DNA from: Monomorium pharaonis
Lineage: Eukaryota > Arthropoda > Insecta > Hymenoptera > Formicidae
DNA length: 64,000 nucleotides
Direction of reading: 5' to 3'
Assembly (NCBI RefSeq): GCF_013373865.1
Contig: NC_050467.1
Coordinates: 37,929,132-37,993,131, forward strand
Under the pieces are notes generated by a model. The model saw only the letters and a program-made list of their open reading frames with translations. It was not told where the DNA came from and did no database searches. This document shows, in pieces, positions 48,296 to 64,000 of the stretch. Every line of letters starts with the position of its first letter. The stretch's first letter is position 1. The translations under genes were made by a program, and so were the position numbers.

Positions 48296-48668
48296 CAGCT
48301 TAAACCCTTTGAGTATATATACATGAAGGAGGAATTGCTATGGTTTCATGTAGACCGAAAGTGTGTCCAAGATCTGTGCGAGAGAGAAAAGTATATCATG
48401 ATACTCGCTTTCTCTGCGCATGCGTTAATATCATTATCTGCACCGCAGTTTCAACACTTCTTGTGCACTTCTTGTGCACTTTTGTACTTATTTACGAATT
48501 GTATGTGTGTGTGAAACATACAATGCCAGCCATTGTATACATATAGCATTTGACGCATGCGCAGAGAGAGCAAGTATCATGATATACCTTTCTCTCTCGC
48601 ACAGATCTTGGACATACTTTCAATGCTGGCATTCTTCCTCCATGTATATATACTCAAAGCTTAAACCT
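48296..48668. mobile_element. ~370-bp foldback element
   Basis: The left arm (TTTGAGTATATATACATGAAGGAGG ... CTCTGCGCATGCG in summary form) is repeated inverted on the right (CGCATGCGCAGAGAGAGC ... CATGTATATATACTCAAAG). Shared internal landmarks are GTCCAAGATCTGTGCGAGAG and ATATCATGATACT. Open frames across it are artefacts. Confidence 0.8.
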
Positions 48669-49817
48669 AATTAGGTTTAAATCTCTACTAAGTTGGATTC
48701 GAGTCTACGCTGTCCAGCTTAGTTAGTGCATTATAAATTTACAGCAAATATATAAAAAAACAAAATATAATATTGCAATTTATTTAATACAATTTACAAT
48801 TTATAATTTATCTTATATCAAATAGTAAAAATCAATATAATACAAATTAGAAAATATATTACAATTATTATTAGAGGAAATAATTATGGGAGAATAAATA
48901 AAAGATTTGATGATATATAGAAGGAATTTAATAATTTTATCTTAAAGTTTTTTAACATATTTTGTTCTACATGACTAGATTATAAAAGCAATTAAAAATT
49001 TACGGATTTAACAATATTAAATATTATGCATCACAAAAATTGTTATACAGATATATTGAATTTCATAATGTAAGTGTGCATCTTATTTTTTTACAAAAAG
49101 AGCTTTAATTTATTTTGTTCTTACGCATATAAAAAATACTTAAGCCTCTCTGTATACGACGAAATATAAAATAATTTCTATACTAATATATAACAAACAC
49201 TTCTGAAAAAGATGAAGAAAACTGTAGTACAGAATTTGAATATTTCATATCTCATCATAAAACATTTCTTCAATTATTATTTAATTTTCTCCATGCCTCT
49301 AATACGTATATAAATACTTGCTTTTCGATATTCTTATATTTTCCGAAATTCTTTACATATATTAGAAATAAAAACCATATTACGAGAAACTGCAACAACT
49401 CGTAAAATATATTCTATAAATAACAAAGCAGAATACTATCTAAAAAATATTATAAAATAAGATGACTAATATTTATATAAAACACGGGCAACCGTAAACA
49501 TTGCAAAAATATACAAAGAGAATTATATAATTCCTTTTTCGATCGATTACTTAATACATAACGCGATATTATAAACAATTGTATAAATAAATATTTAATC
49601 ATAGTGTATCATATTTAATTTAGTGTATCATAATTCTAGATTATGCACTAACGCAAAGCGAAATTCAACTATACATAATTCTCTTTATTGTTCTTGAATA
49701 ACCTGCATTAAAATTTAAAATAGTGACAATTTTTATAAAGCAGGCATATCGTGGAACTTAAGCAAGTTATGATACAGAAACTTATATAATTCTAATTAAT
49801 CTAATTTAATCCTCATA

Positions 49818-49851
49818 GTCACTCTCTCTCTCTCTCTTTCTCTCTCTTTGC

Positions 49852-49882
<31 letters not shown>

Positions 49883-49887
49883 TGTGT
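49818..49887 (+). repeat. Compound (CT)n(GC)n(TG)n microsatellite
   Basis: Three adjoining dinucleotide runs. Confidence 0.9.
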
Positions 49888-50051
49888 AAATTCAATTCCA
49901 ATATTTTCAGCTTCATAACATTAATTATAGTGTATACAGATGCACAGCATTGATGCTACGTCCACGTATCTGTTCTATTATCATTTGTTCTATCATTAAA
50001 AAAAATGTCATATGACTTCGAAAAAAATTTAGGAAATGTCATATATATATA

Positions 50052-50052
<1 letters not shown>

Positions 50053-50085
<33 letters not shown>
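50053..50085 (+). repeat. (TG)n microsatellite
   Basis: Perfect TG/GT run. Confidence 0.9.
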
Positions 50086-50087
<2 letters not shown>

Positions 50088-50998
50088 TTTACAAGCATAT
50101 TTTAGTCACATGTTTAATTTTGTGCCATAACGCTTTACAATTGACCACTACTATTAGCAGCGATTATAAACTTTATAAATTCTGTATATATCTTTACCGA
50201 AGATTGCAAGTATAATAAACGCTAGTTATCTCTACTGTTACGCCAATATATATCCATATATACCTTATATATAGTGTCTCGGGCACTGTAAATTTGCTCG
50301 ATTTTAGACTCTTTGGCAACTTTGAAATTAACTCAATGCCATTTCTTTCCATAGTTTTCTAATCTTTAACATTCAATATTTTGGCGATTGAGACTTGAAT
50401 AAAAAATCTAAAGTTTATAATCACTAAAATTCTGTATAATTCTTAAGTTTATCTGTAAAATTGTTTCAACAGCAAAGCAAATCTACTTAGATTTGTAATT
50501 TAGCCTCTAACAAATGTAGTCTGGCATAGAATGCCTGAGACACTCCATATACAAGAAGTCTTTAAACTGTTCAAAAAAAAATACAAGACTGTATTATATA
50601 GATAATGGTATCAACTTCCTTCTCTTTCTACTTTTAAATGCTGTATCATATTTTAGTTTTGCAAAATTGTTGATTACATATTTAAAACATCTATATCATA
50701 TGAAATTAGAGAAGTTCGAGAATAACTGTATTTTGTATTACACAAAAATCGCATGTTACAAGAATATATGAATCACATAAGTGTCGTGAACATCCAAAGT
50801 TTCTTATACTACCATTTGATTGCCATAGAGTAGGGAGAACTAAATAACCGGACAAAAAGTTAATAATTAAATTGTTAATTATGTGAACAAACTTCATGTT
50901 TGTTATTGTGTGTTATTGTGCAAATTAATAATATCCTTTCGTAAAAAATAAGAGATAGATAATGCAGAATCTCTTCTTATTTATAAAATCTGGAACCC

Positions 50999-51131
50999 GA
51001 TTTTTGAACTCGTACGAAAAAATTTCGCATGCAAATGCCCCGGATTCGTCGAGTGATATATGATTTGAGATCTAAAAGATCTCTAATTGTTACTTTCGTA
51101 TGCGAAATTTTTTCGTATAATTTTAAAAATC
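50999..51131. mobile_element. ~133-bp MITE-like element
   Basis: GATTTTTGAACTCGTACG...AATTTCGCATGC at the left is mirrored by GCATACG-type and ...TTTAAAAATC sequence at the right, about 39 bp of imperfect inverted repeat. Confidence 0.65.
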
Positions 51132-53075
51132 AACCCCAATCAATTTCCCGTTTTAGAAATGGGAAAGTATCAGGATCTCTCGAACTGCAAAGTTTTCCTT
51201 TTAGACTATCACTTTCTTATCTTAACAGCACATGTGCCGTTTGAATAACTATTCTGCCTTTCACTTTCTTTCTCATTCACGTAAACGTAATATATATCAG
51301 CAATCAAAGAGCAGAAGTACATCATTTAACAAAGTTACAATCAATTCAAAAAACGGAAATTGTAATACGGAACTCCATAAAATGAAGAGTCTACTGTTAT
51401 TAATAATACTTTATATTTCAATACATTTATATTCAATCAAAAAGATCGCATAAAAGGATTACATGTGGGATGAGATAATAATACAGTATAATAATAACAA
51501 TATTATACTATACAAAATGCACATTGCCACATGTCAGTTGCAATTAAATATTAAATACAAAAATATTGAAAATTAAATAATCAAAGAGCTATAAGTACAA
51601 CTGCCATATAATTAATTCGTTATTAAAATGTAAAATATGCGATACTCAAAATACAAAATAGAAAACATTGATTTGCATATAATCAAATTATTAAATTAAA
51701 TTATTCTGTATTATTAACTTAAGTTTCTGCATTATATATTTCCTTGTAAGTACAATAATAAATCTCTGTACTGTAATTGGCGAAGGAATAAAAATTCAAG
51801 AAGCATCATATGTTAAGCATTATATGTTAATGTCATTTGTAAAGTTTACGCAGTCTTTGTAAATATAGCGTATTATCAGATCAGGTTTAGAGCATATTAT
51901 CAGATCAGTTTAAGAGTAAATTTAGAAAATATATGTTTACTATATTTGTTTTATATGATTTACGTTGTATGATTTACGTTGTATGATAGAAACAAAAGAT
52001 GAGCGTAAAAGCTAATACAGTGAAGCTAGTGTAAACCTTTGTAGATTATTATTAAAATAGAATGATGACGAATGAGCGTCTTTTTTCACTTTATACAGTA
52101 TTACTGTAAATCACATCAATTCCTACCAAACTACAAAATTGGAATCATATTTTTGTCTATCGTTTAATCGTTTAATACATCAAGCTATTTATAACTCATC
52201 GATCACTTTCTAAATTTCGTCAAATATTAACATCAATTGAACGCTTATTTCACTTTAAATATATGTGGTTTTTTTTAGAAACCAACAAGAGTAAAGGCAA
52301 CATTTTTTAATTCTTTTTTGTTATGAAATTAGATCTATAAGTTTTCATAAAGTCGAGGTAAATATCTTTCGTCGGAGATTTTCTTCTCTACAAATCAACT
52401 AATCATTTTCAAGATTGAAAATGAGAAACACGCATCACTAAATTTATACAACTTTACATCAAAATGTAATAAATTCCACATTCCTTATGCACGACTTTAC
52501 TAATGTCTCATGATAATCTAGTATTGCTTTGCTAAATAGGAAAAATTTTCGCACAACATATCGTAGATTTATTACAAAATTAATAATATCAAAATATAAT
52601 AACATATTTGTCCGAGAATAATAATATTTATTAGAAGTAAATTTTATGTGTGCCCTCAAATATATTAAACATCAAAATTGTTTATATAAATTTTAGTAAC
52701 GCAATATCATGTAAATATGTTTTTAAAACTTCTTCCTTTACCCTGAATGCATAACGACAATGAAAGGCACACCGTAGAGAACTGTAACAAGTGATTATAA
52801 AATGGCACATGTTTGTTATTATAATAAATTAAATATATTATTGTACGCCTAACAAACAGCTAATACAAGATTAATAAAAACGATTAAATATTATGCAAGT
52901 TGTAAAAGAAAGAGGAAAGGGCAATCAATTCCACATTTATGAGAAACATATGAATTCGGTATTTTCCGCGGAGTGTGTATACCGTTTATAGAATGACAAC
53001 AAACATTACCATATCGTTGATTTGAATGTACTGTCATTGAAAATGAGGGATTTACTCAACTGAGAAACTCGTTGT

Positions 53076-53520
53076 TTAACTGTATCCTAACTGCACTTTG
53101 CGGCATTGGCAAAGCCATTTGATAATACGTGCGTTTCGCTCGACGATACTCGGTGGATCGTTTACTCTTTGGTTACACTCGTCGTTACCCATGCCGATGC
53201 TGCAGTTGTTCTGCCACTGGTTGCCTTGGTTCTGATTAGCGCCGATCCAGGAGTAAAGACCCAACGCCGAATCTACGGAACTGACGCTGTCGAAGAATAC
53301 GGGTGACGACGACTTGGAGTCAGCTTCCGTTATACGCTGATAGTTATCCGAGTCCAGTCCTAAACGGTCAAAGAAATTCTCGAGTTGAGTCATCGATCGA
53401 AGCGGGCGAGAAGATACTTTGCTGGAACGGCCGTTATCCTGGCGCCAATATCGATCGCTGATGTCCGATTTCGATCGAAGGATTGGTCGACCGCGACCTT
53501 CCTTCCAACCATCTGAGAAC
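53076..53520 (-). CDS. FAM110-like last exon (C-terminal signatures)
   Basis: Acceptor GACTTTAG. Contains the SKSDISDRY, LENFFDRLGLD and SIVERNARIIKWL motifs, ending in a basic tail and the TAA stop. This is the strongest family evidence for the gene. Confidence 0.92.
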
Positions 53521-56500
53521 CTAAAGTCACGATCAAATTATAACAATTGGTTGTTGTGCTATTACAATATTCTTCGAATAAAACAAATAGTTTTTATAGT
53601 GTTTTTTAAATCTTTGTGTACAATATACTATGTAATTGGAAGTAAGAAGAACATCTGAATACCTTGAATTACAAGTCGGGCTGTAGTCCGTTTGACTATT
53701 GCTACTTTCAGAATCCAGTTCAGGACTGTATTGTCTCACAACGGATGGCGGCGTTCCACCAATGTAGCTACCTTTTCTCGATCGATCTTTCTCAGTAGAA
53801 TGTTGCGTGGACGCGCCACTGTCTCTGCGTATATGAGCCCAGCAATCCTACGAAAGATCAACGGTGATTAAGATCAAACAGTTTTGCGCCTGGGATATAT
53901 ATATCGTTAACCCATTTATACCTGGATTCTTGGCGCTGGTTCACTGCGATGAGTACAGTGACCAGAGGAGCCACCGGAGTCTCTGGCTGTCGCGCCATGA
54001 CTCAACTTGCTCGAACCTGATGATTTCTGTGTTCGCCCGCCCGAGGATAACACGCTGCTCGCATCGCCGCCGCCGGATCCCAAAGATCGCCTAATATGGC
54101 GGGAACTGAAAAATAAAAGAAATTAATACTCGCAAATTAATCGTGTCTTCACTTCGAAATCGGTCAGCAAAATTGCTGTAGATTTGAATACAATTTACTC
54201 GACAATAGTTATCATACGATGACGATTCAGGCTGAATCACTTACCTGCGATAACAAACAGAGTCACGTTTAAAACTATGATCCGAGTAATCCGAACTAGT
54301 TTCGTAATCCGGGCAATTGCTCGTGTTTGTAGCTTGGTGATGGGTAGGTGGCTTCGCGGATAGTTTCGTAGATGCCCGCGGAGAAAGTGATGCCCGGCGA
54401 CGCGTGCTTGTGTGGAGATCCGGCAGCGACTTGTGGCATATCGTGTTTTCAACCGACTGGGAGCTATTCGACTTCCGGCCGGGTCTACCGGAAGTATGCG
54501 AGTGCGAGTTGCTTCTGCCAAACTTGAAGCGAACATCTTGCGGCGCGCAATGCTGTGAAACAAAGAATGCTACGTATGAGAATACAACGAGGTGTTCATT
54601 GATGAACACGTATATAAATTTTCTTGACAAAAAAGTGTACGCGTATATACGCTGTATATACACGTATATACGTGTATATACGCTAGAATGTATCGCAGAG
54701 CTTAAAATAGAGCACGCAACTATGCGAAAGATGAGTGGCATTACAGCGCGAAAGAGACGAAGATATGTCACGATATTTCTTCCTTACCAGGATACGATCT
54801 TCGTCCCGACAATTAGGCGAAAGACTTCCGGGCGAGTATCGGAATTTCTCCTCCCGCGCCGGCATCCCGTTGCTCTGCACCGTGTTCTGCGGCGGGCTCT
54901 CAGGAAAGAACATATTCTCCTTGCTGTCGGTGTTCAGCAACCGGCGCAGCTTTGTTTGCAGCTCGCCCCCGGTACAGCTCGGGGGCCCCGAAATCGTCCG
55001 TCTTTGGGGAACCGGAACCAAACGTGGACTCTTCGGTGGCAGCGCGGGTGGCAGTGTTTGTTGAGGACTCAGAATTCCATCTACTGCAAAATAGCAACGA
55101 AAATATAATCCCGCCTGCATCGCAAAATAAAACTTACGATTCGCAATATTCTATACAGAAAAATGTATAATTATAATAAAGCATAAATTAATTTAAAAAA
55201 CGGTAATACAAATAATAAAATAATAAATAAATTATACAATTAATAATAAATTAAGAAATATATAAAAATAACCATAAATCGTTCTAAATTGCATCACAGA
55301 CGATTCCAAAGATTCCAAGGCTTTCTCAAACGAAACAGATTTCGTAGATCTTTTTGATAGGATCATCCCGGAGTACGCTGGGGTCATCCTCACGTCTCTT
55401 CGGACTCGCGAGATCTCTCTGGGCGACTTACGTCTATCTTGTTCGTGACACGAAGCCCAGCAGCAGGGCGGCGTCATGGGAGGTTGCAACTGCGACGGCG
55501 AGGTCGGCTGCATAGGACAGGCGGACGAGTTGCCGGTGCATTTCCGCAGCAGCCTCGGCGGTGCGCCGGTCGCGCTCAGCTGCGATACCTGCAGGTGACC
55601 GCTATTCTTCAGCTCCTGCTTCCGATCCAGTACGGTCTCGCTCTTCACGTAGAAGGCTTTCGTCTCTTGTAGTAGCTCCACGGCGCTCTTCCGCTTCCCT
55701 GTGGCACGCACGAGGCACATGAGAAGAAGAAAAAAAGAGAGAAAGAAAGAGGAGGAACGCACACGGGCGGTGAGAGACCACCGTCGGCGTAAATAATCCG
55801 CTTCCTGGAAGGAAACGCCGCCCCTTTCGGACCAGATATCCGATCTATCTGGTCGAATCACGTGCGACGGCGGGTCCCCCCACGTAGCTGTCAAACTTTA
55901 CAAAAGTCGCGGCTCCTCTTTAGGAATATTAGCTCCTAACAGAGGCCTTTGATCTCTGATATTTACGTTGGACTTATCGAATGTCCCGGAAGTGTCGCGT
56001 TTCGTCCAGGTACGTCTGTGCGTCATCTCGACTTATTTGAAGCTTATTTCTACCAGCAAGTATGTGACCCATGATGACCGCATGATCGGGAATTCCAGCG
56101 CTCGCTTCAAAACTCGTTATCACTTATTTAATTATTTATATTACATTTCTATTTAAGTAAAAAAGAAAAAAAAACGCGTGCGCAAAAGTCTATGCTCAAA
56201 TAAGTCGGCGCTGCGAAAAGGTGTTCCGTTGTCTCCAATAATTGCGAGCGCATAAAATACAGCCGCTTAATATTCAATCCACGCGGGCGCGCGCGCGCAC
56301 GGGGTGTTTTATTAAGAAACGTGATGAAATGCTAATGCGGAACCGTATACGAATGCGGCCGTTGCATGCGAAATAGAGTCCCGCCGGCCAATTAGCGCGG
56401 CTTTCGTATATAATTTTACTTATACTAATTGGCAATTTGACGATAATCTCGTTCCGCGCGTTTCCCCGCAAACCGGATACTCCCGAAGTGCGTAGGAAGA

Positions 56501-58266
56501 GGAAGGAAGCATCCCCCGCGCTCGCCGTTAAAGCTAGTTTACGCCGGTTTAATCAACAATTCGCACACGTGTTTCGCCTCGTTATCAATCGTTTCTCGCT
56601 CGTCTCGACCGAGACGTTACTTTTCTCGCGTTCTCTTCGTCGTAGAACACGATCTGCTCCGCGTTCCCCTATGTATGGCATCATCGACATCGCGTCATCG
56701 CGCGGCAACGTAGAGATATATCTGCTGCGCGAATAGCCGTCTCTTCGGCTACTTGTGTGAAGCGAGGGCAAGTGTTAACGACGAACGGCAGCATCTGCGC
56801 GTTCTCCTTCTGTTTTCGCGTCGTCGTCGCTGATTGACGACATGTGCCGTCCTCGTCGTTCGACACGCACATGTCTCCCCGCGGAGACACAACGCAGACC
56901 AAATAAAACCCGGAGAGAGCCAACCACCAACCGCGAGAATAAAGAAAAATCAAAGTGCCGGGTGCGCAACGTCAAGGCCATGTATTATATCGCAACATAT
57001 GGCGAAATCAACGAGGAAAATATAAAAAGTCCCGGCGGACTTTTTATCGTCGAGTTCCTCGTGCTTGTTCACGTTGCACGACTATCTCTCTTCAAGTTCG
57101 TATAATATCAATAAAATTAAAATTAATCGAAAATTAATTTGAATTTCCAAGTTTATTTATAAAACACAAGGTGTCACTTACTGCACATAATTACTTATAC
57201 ATATAATAACTTATCTCTAATTATCTCTTTAATATAGAATTATTTATCTTTTTTCCGTCTTTCTGCTCATATTTAATGCAATTTAGACAAAAGCAATAAT
57301 GTAAACTTTCATTCTTTTTTGTTCTGATAGAAAATACTTCTCGGCAAATAATATTTTTATAGATAAAACGTAATTGATATCTATTAGGCACTTCTTTTCG
57401 TGTTAATAAGAATATGTGGCAATTGGAGAAAATTTATGTCGATTTTCGAGAAAAATAGGTCCACAGGTCATTATCGCGAAGTGTATTGGCAACGAGTTAT
57501 CGCAACATTGAATTTGTTAGATCGAATCGCGGGCATTGCGTTCGCCGTAAATTGTCGAAATGAGGCTATCGGACGGCGTCCGTCCCTAATCGAACGTGAC
57601 ACGATTCGCGCACAATGGGACGTTAATGACGAAGATAATCCGAATTGTCGTAAAGCCGAAAAATGGAACGGACAATTTCTCATCGGGACAGTACAGCTGC
57701 ACAGCGTTACATACGTGTGTATTTAGAGAAGCGCGTCGATGATAAAATAAAATGTTAAAACTGGAACGGAAACGGCGCGGCAACGGACACTCGATAAAAC
57801 TCGATCTCGGGTTATTAATAATTCGCATGCGACCGTGTAATAATTCAAAAGGGACAGTATTTCGCTTGCCGTCGCTCTTGAAACGGCATATCGAAACGTG
57901 CCGGTGCGAATGGATGGAGAATGGATGGAAATTTGTCTCGCATCTGGCGGGACTTTGAGCAATTCGAAAAACGCGCGTGGAGAAATTTCCGTTTTTCCTT
58001 CCATTCCCTCTTCGAGTGCACGCGAGTCAATAGGAGGCGCCTTAATGCATCGATTCGCGATGCGATTCGCAATGCAGTCGGCACGGGTCTCTCTCACCTG
58101 TATGATCGGTATGTCGATGATGATTTCTGACGTACGACGGCGCGGGATGCCTGACTTGCTGCATGTCCCAGTACGGGTTCCGGCTGTTTCCGAAATTGTT
58201 CACTCGCGTCTGCTGCGAGGAGGGCGAGGATTGCTTGCAGGGCAGCCGGGCCATGGCAGTCGTCAT
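53076..58266 (-). CDS. FAM110-family protein
   Basis: Eight exons join in phase (high to low): 58266-58098, 55698-55432, 55083-54788, 54552-54245, 54105-53922, 53847-53663 and 53520-53076 form seven coding exons of 1854 nt (617 aa); a longer form of the second exon (to 55273) gives 670 aa. The FAM110 N-terminal signature KSAVELLQETKAFYVKSE is at about residue 60. The C-terminal signatures are LRSKSDISDRY (about 484), LENFFDRLGLD (about 516) and SIVERNARIIKWL (594-606). Between them lies a Ser-rich, basic, apparently disordered region. Vertebrate FAM110 proteins localise to centrosomes and spindle poles; the role here is inferred from the family only. The start is the first ATG after an in-frame TGA. 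An out-of-frame ATG 31 nt upstream overlaps it. The summary's count of eight allows one non-coding leader exon, which I have not located. Confidence 0.88.
53663..53847 (-). CDS. FAM110-like exon 6
   Basis: Acceptor TTTCGTAG, donor TTCAAG|GTATTC. Encodes DCWAHIRRDSGASTQ through a Ser-rich stretch; leaves two bases. Confidence 0.85.
53922..54105 (-). CDS. FAM110-like exon 5
   Basis: Acceptor TTTTTCAG, donor ATCCAG|GTATAA. Gly/Ser-rich (RRSLGSGGGDASSVLSSGG). Confidence 0.85.
54245..54552 (-). CDS. FAM110-like exon 4
   Basis: Acceptor TTTCACAG, donor TCGCAG|GTAAGT. Encodes a basic Ser/His-rich segment (FGRSNSHSHTSGRPGRKSNS and SLPDLHTSTRRR); leaves two bases. Confidence 0.85.
54788..55083 (-). 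CDS. FAM110-like exon 3
   Basis: Acceptor TATTTTGCAG, donor ATCCTG|GTAAGG. Pro/Ser-rich, including LPPALPPKSPRLVPVPQRR; leaves in phase 0. Confidence 0.85.
55432..55698 (-). CDS. FAM110-like exon 2 (N-terminal signature), alternative donors
   Basis: A strong pyrimidine tract and GTGCCACAG acceptor precede GKRKSAVELLQETKAFYVKS. A strong donor AGAC|GTAAGT sits at 55431. The frame stays open to a weaker donor TTATG|GTTATT at 55272 in the same phase, which would add 53 plausible codons (including SKRSTKSVSFEKALESLESS). Confidence 0.8.
55699..58097 (-). other. 2.4-kb first intron of the FAM110-like gene
   Basis: CpG-rich in parts (56.4-57.0 kb), which generates many spurious open frames on both strands. 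No nested gene recognised. Confidence 0.6.
58098..58266 (-). CDS. FAM110-like first coding exon
   Basis: Starts MTTAMARLPCKQSSPSSQQT; the frame is closed upstream by TGA. The donor CATACAG|GTGAGA leaves one base for the 2.4-kb intron that follows. Confidence 0.8.
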
Positions 58267-58297
58267 CTTCTTTCACGGGGTCTAAGCTGATTGCCAC

Positions 58298-64000
<5,703 letters not shown>

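Larger units (their letters stand above)
48700..52620. other. AT-rich intergenic DNA
   Basis: No gene recognised on either strand. It contains CT/GC/TG compound microsatellites (49818-49887 and 50052-50085), a small inverted-repeat element (50999-51131) and short local duplications near 51890-51990. A possible minus-strand polyadenylation signal for the FAM110 gene is at 52627-52632. Confidence 0.6.

Noticed and set aside
54404..55108. 234-codon + strand frame
   Set aside because: It is antisense to two FAM110-like exons and their intron; the minus strand carries the conserved motifs.

Overview
This is a 64 kb piece of insect nuclear DNA, most likely from an aculeate hymenopteran and plausibly an ant. 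The evidence is spliced genes with GT-AG introns, AT-rich introns mixed with CpG-rich stretches, many microsatellites and short inverted-repeat elements, and an icarapin (venom-allergen family) homologue, a family known from Hymenoptera. There are no operons, CRISPR arrays or recognisable tRNA/rRNA genes.

Layout. (1) 1-26.8 kb: an icarapin-like secreted-protein gene on the + strand. Three exons are certain (about 13.84, 23.28 and 26.42 kb), separated by introns of 9.4 and 3.0 kb. The signal-peptide exon is upstream and unresolved. The introns and flank hold two related 10/20-bp minisatellites in opposite orientation, a mariner relic, a perfect hairpin and microsatellites. (2) 29.1-31.05 kb: a complete five-exon Syntaxin-5 gene (+), 369 aa, with a likely second start giving a 314-aa short form. 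(3) 39.16-32.13 kb: a complete 18-exon TANGO1/MIA3 homologue (-), 1446 aa, with signal peptide, SH3-like lumenal domain, long acidic lumenal region, transmembrane segment, cytosolic coiled coils and proline-rich tail, and including a 21-nt microexon. Its 3' end faces the 3' end of Syntaxin-5. (4) 39.5-48.7 kb: a repeat-rich accessory block. It contains a diverged duplication (39.85-40.69 versus 43.91-46.06 kb) that carries exon-like modules with splice sites but no long reading frame, a 323-bp tandem array, an 877-bp element with ~45-bp terminal inverted repeats, a ~120-bp MITE and two large foldback elements. (5) 48.7-53.0 kb: AT-rich DNA with no gene seen. (6) 58.27-53.08 kb: a complete eight-exon FAM110-family gene (-), 617 or 670 aa depending on the splice site used in exon 2. 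(7) 58.3-64 kb: no gene recognised; microsatellites including a (TG)56 tract.

How the genes relate. TANGO1 loads bulky cargo into COPII carriers at ER exit sites, and Syntaxin-5 is the SNARE for fusion of ER-derived carriers at the early Golgi. Two consecutive steps of one pathway therefore lie tail to tail, with stop codons about 1.08 kb apart. The icarapin-like protein is itself expected to be secreted. FAM110 proteins are centrosome/spindle-pole associated and have no evident link to the others.

Gene models were built by hand from splice-site phase. The three complete models each sum to an exact multiple of three with no internal stop. Functions are by family recognition without a database search.
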